Assembly (NCBI RefSeq): GCF_037975245.1
Contig: NC_092581.1
Coordinates: forward strand, 21,298,303 to 21,322,302
DNA from: Apostichopus japonicus
Lineage: Eukaryota > Echinodermata > Holothuroidea > Aspidochirotida > Stichopodidae
Direction: 5' to 3'
DNA length: 24,000 nt
In this document: piece after piece, positions 17,701 through 24,000 of the stretch
Position numbering within the stretch: position 1 is the first letter of the stretch
Layout: every line of letters begins with the position of its first letter
Made by a program: the position numbers and the translations under genes
The notes under the pieces: generated by a model
The model's input: only the letters and a program-made list of their open reading frames with translations
Database searches by the model: none
Told to the model about the DNA's origin: nothing

Positions 17701-19714
17701 CGACAATGTCAGAAACACCCAGCTACACCTTTTCAGTGATGCTAGTGAAAGCGGTTATGGTGTTGCTGCATATGTTCGTTTCGTGAATGAAGAAAACCAA
17801 ATTCATTGCGCATTTGTGATTGGGAAGGCAAGGGTTGCCCCCCTCAAACAAATCACCATCCCACGGTTAGAACTCACAGCGGCTACAGTGTCTGTGAGAC
17901 TCTTCAAATCCTTGGAGAGAGACCTGCATATCAAACTGGACAGTGTGACATTTTGGACAGACAGTACCTCAGTAATTCGATACGTCAGTAATAGTTCAGC
18001 GAGATACCATACCTTTGTAGCCAACAGGGTTGCCATTATTACTGACACTTCCCAGCCAAGTCAATGGTCATATGTGGAATCTTCAGAAAACCCAGCTGAT
18101 GACGCATCGAGAGGTCTGTATGCAGACGACCTAATACGATGCCATAGGTGGATCCTTGGACCAGATTTTCTTTGGCTGCATGAGAACGAGTGGCCCTTAA
18201 GACAGAAATTTGAACGAGATATATCTTTGAAAGACCCAGAGGTTAAAAAGACGGCAACGGTTGCTGCTACGTCTACCAACGTAGCCCAGAACACCATGAA
18301 TGAGTTGATCAGCAAGTACTCAAGCTGGTTCAAGCTCAAGTGTCACATTGCATGGATGTTGAAACTGATGTCAGTACTAAAGCAGCTGAGTGATCTTCGT
18401 AAGAGTTTGAAGGGTCAAGAGCCAATGGAAATAGATGAGAAAATGAGACATGCCAGACAAAGGAGATTCAAAATGAATTTGTCTGTCTCCGACTTGGAAG
18501 AAGCAGAAGTTTCAGTTGTGAAATTTGTTCAGAATCAAGCATTTCCTGATGAAATTGCTTACTTACGAGACAACTCTAAGGGCGGATCAGTTAAGAAAAG
18601 AAGCCCTATCTACAAGCTGGATCCGAGATACAAAGATGGAGTGCTGAGAGTGGGAGGACGACTCAGTCGGTCAGCCATGCCTGAATGTGAGAAACATCAG
18701 TACATCCTTCCCAAGAAATCTATTGTATCCGAGATGATAATGAGAGAAATCCATACACAGTTACACCATGGAGGAAGAGCCCTGACTCTGTCGCATCTGC
18801 GAAGAAAGTATTGGGTTGTGAGTGCGCATGCACTGGTACGTAAATGTATTAACCAGTGTGTAACATGTCGGCGTTTGCGAGCAAAGGCTGGTGAACAAAA
18901 GATGGCTGATTTACCGACTTCTCGTATTACTCCTGATGAGCCACCCTTTACAAGAGTGGGCGTGGATTTCTTCGGACCTTTCAATGTCAAACAGGGACGT
19001 TCGTTAGTGAAAAGATACGGAGTGGTCTTCACGTGTTTTGCAATACGTGCAGTACACTTGGAGGTAGCACATGCTCTCGACACCGATTCCTGTATCAATG
19101 CACTCCGTAGATTCATCGCTAGGAGAGGACAAGTTGGTGAAATTTGGTCTGATAATGGAACCAATTTGGTGGCAACAGATCGAGAGTTGAAACGGAGTAT
19201 TCAAGAATGGAATGACTCAAAGATTCGAAGTGAAATGTTACAAGTCAATGTTGACTGGAAATACAGCCCACCAACTGGTTCACACTATGGTGGAGTCTGG
19301 GAACGTCAAATCAGAACTGTGAGACAGATCCTAAATGTTCTATTGCGGTCACAAGCATTAAGTGATGAGAGTTTGCAAACCTTTTTGTGTGAGGTGGAGG
19401 CAACAATAAACAGTCGTCCTTTAACTACTGTGTCCCTCGATCTCAACGATGTGGAACCCCTGACACCAAACCACTTACTTCTTCTGAAAGGCAAACCTAA
19501 TCTCCCACCTGGAGTCTTCGTCAAGACAGATGTCTACGTGCGACGACGTTGGAGACAAGCGCAGTTTCTTGCCGACCTCTTTTGGAAGAGATGGCTTCGG
19601 GAATACCTACCTCAACTTCAGCAGCGTCAAAAGTGGCTGAAACCAAAGAGGAACTTTGAGCCTGGAGACATAGTTTTGATAGTAGAAGATAACGCCCGAG
19701 AAATTCTTGGTTGA
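14717..19714 (+). CDS. BEL/Pao Gag-Pol polyprotein, internally deleted and C-terminally truncated
   Basis: 1665 codons without a stop. Order: Gag with a charged coiled coil (about residues 120-195); three Cys-rich knuckles starting at Cys462, Cys495 and Cys515; aspartic protease with catalytic DTGSS at Asp602; RT palm from LRFVWWPDG (about 765) through HLFGAV and SPSCANYAL to YVDD at 826-829; RNase H with FSDAS (Asp1008), RLEL, WTDST and NPADD; integrase with His1346/His1350-1351 and Cys1381/Cys1384, then Asp1417 in VDFFGP, Asp1479 in SDNG and Glu1561 before NSRP. About 200 residues normally found between the GWTVNGP segment and LRFVWW are missing, with the junction near residues 755-762. They include the RT fingers and motif A with its catalytic aspartate. 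The last part is lost to a frameshift at 19695-19697. The polyprotein normally drives reverse transcription and insertion; this copy should lack RT activity. Confidence 0.95.
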   Translation: MEALKNERAKFLRTSTRLKNEISSLITLPSVEDEKIREKVSLYDRNFVDFSEAHKAYIATLNEEEATEENSTYYQSKWEEYQQFSKAMSEWIKGREVDIKPQDSISQVSSKGSKNSKASSVRTVASTERMKEEAKLEGLKVRVEMLRKRREIEEKERLLKQQREDYELEVEMKLAEAKANVFKKYDNPESSDEESLLTKSDDKVDSSGVHNLIRSQTEISRMMIDQQKLVSLPRRELQIFDGKVQDYRAFIAAFEHNIEQLTDNNQDRLYYLQQFTSGRPRELVRSCMGKDPKRGYEQARRELEEEYGDDFRILSSYRKEIEMMQPIKGENSAAMKDYLTFCVVFGNAINESEILRKMDQTESIMKLVSKLPYRLRERWRLQAYRIKGKSHKLAGFHDYVEFVREQVKIATDSIYGDISMESSKDCSKFRQNRKSFKGFSTIIQEQKSRSKNEGRSMEYTKCLYCGNNHMLEVCRELGSKTHEEKLIFLRTKGLCFRCLDGNHISKDCKQDRLICKVCRKLHPTVLHYGKQPERKPTSQLGDCLNQAPRETTTTVKTSCVNTQPGTSICMGAGVNKTSMPVVPVRVKSKSTNKDVETYAFLDTGSSDTFISENLAKQLCVSGPKTKILLSTLPNDGLVDSRFVVNLEVCDLLGLNSLPLPTVYIQKRIPVNKEDIVTQDDLRKWPYLRRVSIPDSKATEVGLLIGQNAHKALEPWEVVNSQGDGPYAVRTCLGWTVNGPIKSGMKVHVNYVSLRTIDEREHRDLLRFVWWPDGNTDQPLREYKMMVHLFGAVSSPSCANYALHKTADDFGDGFDKRTVEAVKENFYVDDMLKSVGTEEEAIILMKQLRELLGRGGFRLTKWVSNSRLVLDTIPKGERAEGIRSLDMEKDKLPIDRALGVSWCVESDQFQFRVTVNERPYTRKGILSIVASIYDPLGFLAPFVLVAKRILQDLCRMKLAWDDDIPDEHLKCWKRWLLELPKLKDFKVNRCLKSDGYDNVRNTQLHLFSDASESGYGVAAYVRFVNEENQIHCAFVIGKARVAPLKQITIPRLELTAATVSVRLFKSLERDLHIKLDSVTFWTDSTSVIRYVSNSSARYHTFVANRVAIITDTSQPSQWSYVESSENPADDASRGLYADDLIRCHRWILGPDFLWLHENEWPLRQKFERDISLKDPEVKKTATVAATSTNVAQNTMNELISKYSSWFKLKCHIAWMLKLMSVLKQLSDLRKSLKGQEPMEIDEKMRHARQRRFKMNLSVSDLEEAEVSVVKFVQNQAFPDEIAYLRDNSKGGSVKKRSPIYKLDPRYKDGVLRVGGRLSRSAMPECEKHQYILPKKSIVSEMIMREIHTQLHHGGRALTLSHLRRKYWVVSAHALVRKCINQCVTCRRLRAKAGEQKMADLPTSRITPDEPPFTRVGVDFFGPFNVKQGRSLVKRYGVVFTCFAIRAVHLEVAHALDTDSCINALRRFIARRGQVGEIWSDNGTNLVATDRELKRSIQEWNDSKIRSEMLQVNVDWKYSPPTGSHYGGVWERQIRTVRQILNVLLRSQALSDESLQTFLCEVEATINSRPLTTVSLDLNDVEPLTPNHLLLLKGKPNLPPGVFVKTDVYVRRRWRQAQFLADLFWKRWLREYLPQLQQRQKWLKPKRNFEPGDIVLIVEDNAREILG

Positions 19715-19842
19715 TGGGACGTATCACCTCAGTATTGTCAGATAAAAGGGGAGAGGTTAGGCGGGTAAAGGTAAAAACTGCTTCCAGTGAATTAGAGCGG
19801 CCAATAGCCAAACTGTGCCTGTTATTAGAGGCTGATGAATAA
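19695..19842 (+). pseudogene. out-of-frame tail of the BEL polyprotein
   Basis: Past the TGA at 19712-19714 another frame keeps BEL-like C-terminal coding for about 44 codons, up to TAA at 19840-19842. The switch point falls in a run of three C at 19695-19697, where loss of one base would explain the shift. An AATAAA overlaps the terminal TAA (19838-19843). The tail of this family is a short conserved domain after integrase, so the loss is probably minor next to the RT deletion. Confidence 0.75.
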
Positions 19843-19861
19843 AGCTTGCTCTATGTATGTG

Positions 19862-19904
19862 CCAAGGTGAGCCTAGCGCCCTTGGATAAAGACCGTGAAG
19901 GTCT
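19862..19904 (+). repeat. BEL 3' UTR double hairpin, copy 1
   Basis: CCAAGG (19862-19867) pairs with CCTTGG (19880-19885) around a 12-base loop. Then AGACC (19890-19894) pairs with GGTCT (19900-19904) around GTGAA. The module recurs at 20041-20083. Confidence 0.75.
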
Positions 19905-20040
19905 GATCTGATCTAAATTCACCTCTCCATGTGAAATTTCTTACTATTGTTATGTTAACCTGACATTTTTGACTTACTTTCAGTTGAGTATTGAGCCAAG
20001 TTTTGCATTCCTTTGTTCAATGTAATAATGCATGTAGCTA

Positions 20041-20083
20041 CCAAGGTGAGCCAAGCGCCCTTGGGTAAAGGTCGTGAAGACCT
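20041..20083 (+). repeat. BEL 3' UTR double hairpin, copy 2
   Basis: CCAAGG (20041-20046) pairs with CCTTGG (20059-20064). AGGTC (20069-20073) pairs with GACCT (20079-20083) around the same GTGAA loop. Relative to copy 1 the second stem has its GACC and GGTC halves exchanged, so the pairing is kept although both arms changed. Confidence 0.75.
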
Positions 20084-20338
20084 AATTATCTCTTTTGTAA
20101 ACACAAAGTTAATTATGTAATTTGTAAGCAAAAGTTTAAGTTTTTGAGCTGTTATTTTGTTTGAGAACTTTGTTTGTTTTTTTTTACAATGCTTTTTCTA
20201 CATGTTTGGAAATAAGTGTGCTAGTTTGCTTTTAAAAAAATGTTTAGTTTGTTATCCTTGTTGTATTATTCATTGTTCTACCAGAAAATGTTAAGGGTAA
20301 TTGTCAAACATGCTTGGTTTGTACAATTAAGGGGCCGG

Positions 20339-20710
20339 TGTAGTGGCAGAGTTGCTTATTCGGCCTTCCATAGAAAAGTTATTTTTATGTTTTCGGGTGT
20401 TGAAAGCCTACAAGCCAACACGGTATTTACGAGCTTAATTATCACCATTTGTGACCTACGAGTACGTTTATACGAGTACGTTTCGAGTATATAACCATTC
20501 TATAGCGTTTAGAGTGTATCATACAACACTTATTTTGTTTCCTTGTTTTTCGCGTTCTTTGTGAGGAACGGTGTAAATATCTCTGTAAATACAAGTTGTT
20601 TTATTACTTTACTACGGACTTTCGTCAGTGTGTGTTTTTACATTACGGATTTTCGTCTTCGTCTTCATCTAATTTTAGTCGGCTTTTCAGCTCCGTGCCC
20701 GGACATCACA
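20339..20710 (+). repeat. 3' LTR of the BEL element
   Basis: Matches 14003-14374 base for base as far as I can read, offset by 6336 bp. The purine-rich AATTAAGGGG lies just upstream. It is followed by the target duplication CATT. Confidence 0.95.
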
Positions 20711-20756
20711 CATTGTTACGCGGTTTTCCTGCAAACGCCCTAACTTTACTTTTAAT

Positions 20757-20800
20757 GCTTGGATCAGGGAGCTGCAGAGTAGCAGCTCCCTGCTTGGATA
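20757..20800. mobile_element. 27-28-bp palindromic mini-element with 7-8-bp direct repeats
   Basis: CAGGGAGCTGC (20765-20775), a 6-base loop and GCAGCTCCCTG (20782-20792) form a perfect 11-bp stem. GCTTGGAT precedes it (20757-20764) and recurs at 20792-20799, overlapping the last base of the stem. A CAGGG end with an 8-bp (or strict 7-bp) duplication looks like a hAT element reduced to its two terminal repeats. A simple hairpin with a chance repeat is the alternative. Confidence 0.5.
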
Positions 20801-21140
20801 ACATGTTGACCTTACTTATAATCCAAGATTGTCAGCCGTTCTATTGAAATCGAAATTCGTTTCGTGGAATGGGTAGGCCTACACCAAAATCAACTTCACG
20901 ACGCGAGACTTCACGACGCGAGTACAGTCTTGAATGAATATACGCAAAACAGTATAGTGTACAGTATGATTTATTTCCGTCACTGCACTGTGTACACAGT
21001 TATAATACATATAGGCCTACAGCGCATGTGTGATGTACCCTGTACGAAACTTTCACTGTGCGATGTTATCGATTAATGCCTTCACAGAACTCTTCGATCA
21101 AAGTAGATCATACAATACTAGTGTGCTCAATATGTCTAAA
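20801..21140. other. non-coding, no gene seen
   Basis: Holds a two-copy direct repeat of CTTCACGACGCGAG (about 20894-20922) and AT-rich DNA with TGTACA words. No credible frame or RNA was found. Confidence 0.4.
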
Positions 21141-21414
21141 CCAATTCCCATAGGCGTAGGAGCCTCATTTGATTTGTGGGGGGGGGGGGGGTGGGGTGGG
21201 GCTGTAACGACTTGCCCGAAAAATATAACCAAAATTTTCGCGCGCTCCGCGCGCGTTCCACATGTTAATGTGCATATCATATAGGCATTCATCGGTTATT
21301 GCATCACCTGCCAATAACATAAAATCATTTTCCGTGTTCTTACCCTTCCATATTGGTTAGAATTGTTGGGGAAGTTCTTACAACAATAATGATAATAATA
21401 ATAATATAAGAAAA

Positions 21415-22145
21415 ACACATTGCAAATTCTTCTTCTTTCAGTAGGTGTCAGTGGCGGAGCTAGGGGTATTGGTCAGGGGGAGAGAATGGTCTGTAGGGGC
21501 GCTTTTGACACTACCTAAGCGGAGCGCCACCACAGGTTGGCGCGGAGCGTAGAGACATTTTTTGAGTAAAGATACTCCCTAGATCGCCGGAAATTACCCT
21601 TTCCGGGCCTTGCCTATTTGCAGATAAACGAAGAATAAATAGGTGTCATCGCTATTTGTCAGAAAATTGCACCAACAAAATGTGACAAATGTCAATAGGT
21701 ATTTGAGAGCGCAATAAAAAAGTCAATAATCGCGAATAAGTAAAAAGTGGTAAAAAGCTGAAAAGGGCGCCAGCAGTCCATTTGAGTCCGTCAGGGGGCA
21801 TCCGCCCCCCTCTGACTGTATGGACGCTCCGCCACTGGTAGGTGGCGGAAATTCTCAGCATATTGCCCAAATTTTCCCCCAAAAAATTGAAAAAAAACAC
21901 ACTGCAAATTCTTCTTCTTTCAGTAGGTGCTTGAAAAAATTCTCAGCATATGCCCGAGTTTTCACTCAAAAATTGAAAAACACATTGCAAATTATTATTC
22001 TTTCAGTAGATGCCCGAAAACTTCTCAGCATATTGCCGAATTTTCACCCCCCAAAAATGAAAAGCACATTGCAAATTCTTCTTCTTCCAGTAGGTGCCCG
22101 AAAAATTCTCAGCATATTGCCCGAATTTTCACCCAAAAAATTGGT
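21415..22145. repeat. 83-85-bp tandem array inside element C
   Basis: Four units start at the word TGCAAATTCTTC or a close variant: 21421, 21903, 21986 and 22070. Each continues with CTTTCAGTAGGTG and ATTCTCAGCATATTGCC. Subtracting the 397-bp insertion, the first spacing is 85 bp, followed by 83 and 84. Confidence 0.88.
21441..21845. mobile_element. hAT-like MITE (element B) nested in element C
   Basis: A 389-bp insert (21449-21837) with perfect 12-bp terminal inverted repeats CAGTGGCGGAGC, flanked by GTAGGTGT (21441-21448) and GTAGGTGG (21838-21845), a 7-of-8 match. It interrupts the first unit of the 83-85-bp array, so it is younger than element C. It has no transposase. It carries one copy of the AAGCGGAGCGCC/GGCGCGGAGCGT core (21510-21550) also found three times in element A. 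Confidence 0.88.
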
Positions 22146-22233
22146 TGGGGGCTACAGCCCCCCCCAGCCCACCCCCCCCCCCCCAGCCCACCACCCCCAG
22201 CCCCCCCCCGCCTCCTACGCCTGTGCCAATTCC

Positions 22234-23073
22234 AAACACATCTACATATATTTACGAAAAGCTGCGGGTAATTTTGAACGGGTATATCTTCGTTGCAACG
22301 AATGGATGCAGACATTTTGATAACCTCGAAGTGAAGGTTTCCATTGTTATGACGTAACTTTTCCGACCAATCATGAGCGACTATTTACACATAATTGCAA
22401 ACCTGTTTGGGAAAAAAAAATCGCGTCCGAGGCAGCAGGCGCGCTACACTGGCGCAAGCAGCGTGTACATTTGTCCGTGGAAAGACTTACACTGGTGTAT
22501 CTATTTGCAACTCATTATACATATTTACAAGTTATTCCCGAAATCAGCGACTACAGTATGTCGTTCCTTATAGACGCAATCTACACGTAAAAATGCTCTT
22601 TTGGCTTCTAGCAGTAAAAGTGAGACGCCGCGGGGTCATTTACCCCTAACACGTAGCTTCGAGACATCATCTATAGGTAATGCATGTGCTTACGACAGGA
22701 GTAATATGTGACTTATTTGCTGCAATTGTCATAGACGATCAGATATAGCTATTTATTAACCATGAAAACATGAAAACAAATTATTCCTTTTTAGTAGTAA
22801 AGAATGCAACAGATTAAATGCTGCATGTTCAACAATCGTGCAAATCGCAATTAAAGAAAAAGGAAAAAAGTGTTGACAAGGAATCTTACCCGGGATCTCG
22901 CGCACACAAAATGAGAGCCATGCCTATAAACCAACAGGCCGATTGTACATAAAGTAGTTGCTTCGACATGTTGTCGTGCTGTCAATTGTTAATATCTATA
23001 GGTATACCTTCGACACGAGAAACAGATGACGTATTCACTGCAATTGCGATAGCCGATCGATAATAGCTATTTA
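22234..23073. other. non-coding with diverged duplications
   Basis: No gene recognised. A block at 22700-22775 resembles 23027-23088, sharing CTGCAATTG, TAGCTATTTATT and ACCATGAAAAC-like words. The block at 22471-22525 matches the sequence that flanks the SINE insertion downstream. Confidence 0.5.
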
Positions 23074-23082
23074 TTGACCGTG

Positions 23083-23476
23083 GAAATGAGGGCGTTGTGG
23101 TCAAGTGGTTAAGGCAGTGGACTTGTGATCTAAGGATTACAGGTTCGAGCCCTGGCCAGATCATTGCGTTGTGTCCTCGGGCAAGGCGCTTTATCTCCAT
23201 TGCCTCTCTTCACCCAGGTGTATAAATGGGGACCTGCGAGGTAACTTGTAAATATAGGTGCGTGCGCCGGTTTGTGGCTGCACCCTATGGGAAGTCCCCC
23301 GGGGGACACGTGGTTGTGGTGCACTGTGGTGCCCCAGGAGAGATTGATTGAATTGTGCAAACTTTGGTGTGTGGGTGTGACAAGTTACCAATGACCAGGG
23401 GTTAAGTTGTAAAGTCGCGTGAGGAGGCATTAGCCTCATACAAGACTGTAAGCCTTCAACTTTTTTTTTTGAAATG
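23083..23476 (+). mobile_element. tRNA-derived SINE with target duplication
   Basis: The element (23089-23470) has a tRNA-like head with Pol III box A TGGTCAAGTGG and box B GGTTCGAGCCC (about 23098-23155). A central domain follows (CCTCGGGCAAGGCGCTTTA, TTGCCTC, CACCCAGGTGTATAAATGGG) of the type shared by SINEs across many metazoan phyla, then a unique tail ending in ten T. GAAATG flanks both sides (23083-23088 and 23471-23476). The unoccupied paralogous site at 22471-22525 confirms both boundaries. It codes for no protein and depends on a LINE for movement. Confidence 0.88.
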
Positions 23477-23519
23477 CATACACTGGTGTATCTATTTGCA
23501 ACTCATTATACATATTGTA

Positions 23520-23650
23520 ACGGAAATATATCCCTTAAGTCAATTGTTAGTGTAATTATGTAATATTATCGTCATAGGATTGAGCGTTCCCTCAGTTTTA
23601 CCCGTCGATGGCCCCCCAGAAGTCTGTAATTGTATCTCTCCCAAAATATG
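23520..23650. other. short non-coding gap, nothing recognised
   Basis: AT-rich sequence between the SINE target and a hAT-like terminus. Confidence 0.35.
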
Positions 23651-23695
23651 CAGGCGCGTATCCAGGGTGGGGGGCGTTTGGGGAGCGCGCCCCCG
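23651..23695. mobile_element. hAT-like terminus, partial element
   Basis: CAGGCGCGTATCCAGGGTGG followed by G runs and GGGGAGCGCGCCCCC resembles the left end of hAT-type elements such as those at 10311 and 21449. No matching right end was found in the rest of the window, so the element is either cut by the window edge or degraded. Confidence 0.4.
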
Positions 23696-23876
23696 TGTAA
23701 GAAAAAGAGGAGAGAAGAAAAAATGGAAAAAAGGGGGGGAAAAAAGGATGAGTAGAGGAAGGAAGGAAAAAGAAAAAGAAGAAAGAGAGAAAGAGAGGAA
23801 AAGGAGAAAAGGAGGGAGTAAAAGAAAAACGCCAAGACACCGGGAAGAGAAAGAGAAAGAGGAACAGGGACATCAT
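23694..23876. repeat. polypurine tract
   Basis: About 180 bases of almost only A and G on the + strand, with GGAAGGAA, AGAAAGAGAG and AAAAGG words and few pyrimidine interruptions. The 121-128-codon frames on both strands here are products of this base bias and not genes. Confidence 0.85.
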
Positions 23877-24000
23877 TACAGCGCTGATCACTATTATATA
23901 CACAGGGTAGCCAGTGACGGTTCGATGATTTCGGAAGGGGCGTGACCGACAACTCCAATTTCGACGTTCCATTTTCCCTCTCTCACTAATGTATCTCTAT
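23877..24000. other. non-coding end of window
   Basis: Contains CAGTGACGG and GGAAGGGGCGTGACC. No feature can be supported. Confidence 0.3.

Larger units (their letters stand above)
14003..20710 (+). mobile_element. BEL/Pao LTR retrotransposon, recent but defective
   Basis: The element is 6708 bp with 372-bp LTRs that read as identical, TG...CA ends and a 4-bp target duplication CATT (13999-14002 and 20711-20714; ACATT is also possible, as the boundary base is shared). The internal part has a 342-bp leader, one long Gag-Pol frame (14717-19714), a structured 3' untranslated stretch and a purine-rich AAGGGG just before the 3' LTR. Domain order Gag, protease, RT, RNase H, integrase and the HLFG/SPSCANYAL and FYVDD motifs mark BEL/Pao. 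No envelope gene follows. Identical LTRs mean a very recent insertion, but an internal RT deletion and a late frameshift make it unable to supply its own full Pol. Confidence 0.96.
21141..22233. mobile_element. hAT-like non-autonomous transposon (element C) with 8-bp target duplications
   Basis: CCAATTCC at 21141-21148 and 22226-22233 flanks a segment (21149-22225) with ends CATAGGCGTAGGAGCC and the complement of CACAGGCGTAGGAGGC (14 of 16 match). Long G runs after the left end mirror C runs before the right end. There is no transposase. The middle is a tandem array of 83-85-bp units, split by another MITE. Without that insertion the element would be about 680 bp. Confidence 0.85.

Noticed and set aside
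14632-19811. Antisense frames of 60-155 codons opposite the BEL polyprotein
   Set aside because: Shadows of the sense coding frame without homology.
19715-20338. Envelope-like third gene of the BEL element
   Set aside because: Only the out-of-frame Pol tail, hairpins and AT-rich untranslated sequence are present.
20596-20847. Gene starting MFYYFTTDFRQ, also seen at 14260
   Set aside because: The shared start is LTR sequence; the two frames diverge at the LTR end.
22109-22315. Glycine/proline-rich frames on both strands
   Set aside because: Caused by the C runs at the right end of element C.
23098-23160. Stand-alone tRNA gene
   Set aside because: Boxes A and B are present, but the sequence runs into a SINE central domain and tail with target duplications, so it is the SINE head.
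23580-23958. Lysine/glutamate-rich + strand frame and Phe/Ser-rich - strand frames
   Set aside because: Produced by the polypurine tract; no codon structure or homology.

Overview
The window is animal nuclear DNA: AT-rich, intron-bearing and crowded with transposons. The host gene, an 18S rRNA relic of metazoan type and the transposon mix (BEL/Pao, hAT, a THAP/TTAA element, a tRNA-derived SINE with a deeply shared central domain) suggest a marine invertebrate deuterostome, most likely an echinoderm. The species is not identified.

Layout. The left third (about 1-8550) holds one complete host gene, CFAP298 (C21orf59/kurly), seven coding exons on the + strand from 2212 to 8250, encoding 290 residues. 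CFAP298 is a cytosolic factor needed to assemble axonemal dynein arms. A short coding first exon with a consensus donor lies on the - strand at 315-360 and suggests a divergent neighbour. Between the two is a near-perfect RFX X-box (526-539), the usual switch of ciliary genes. The most unusual host-gene feature is that two unrelated minisatellites have copied splice junctions of this gene. A 54-bp array multiplies the exon 5 acceptor inside intron 4, and a 72-bp array multiplies the exon 6 donor inside intron 6. The first array also contains a fragment of a non-LTR retrotransposon reverse transcriptase.

From 8551 to 14002 no host gene is visible. This stretch holds a 16-copy, 29-bp hairpin minisatellite (9092-9555); a non-autonomous hAT-like element with perfect 8-bp target duplications (10311-11687); a TTAA-flanked element with the start of a THAP domain, Kolobok-like (11893-13520); and a degraded 18S rRNA pseudogene (about 13541-13882).

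From 14003 to 20710 lies a young BEL/Pao LTR retrotransposon with LTRs that read as identical and one 1665-codon Gag-Pol frame. Despite its youth it is defective: the first half of the reverse transcriptase, including its first catalytic aspartate, is missing, and a late frameshift cuts the C-terminus. Its 3' untranslated region carries two copies of a double hairpin with a compensatory stem change.

From 20711 to 24000 come a 27-28-bp element-like palindrome, a hAT-like element (21149-22225) carrying an 83-84-bp tandem array with a second hAT-like MITE inside it (21449-21837), a tRNA-derived SINE (23089-23470) whose unoccupied paralogous site lies 600 bp upstream, another hAT-like terminus and a long polypurine tract. 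No host gene was recognised there.

Coordinates were read by eye from the sequence. Family assignments rest on recognised motifs and were not confirmed by any database search.
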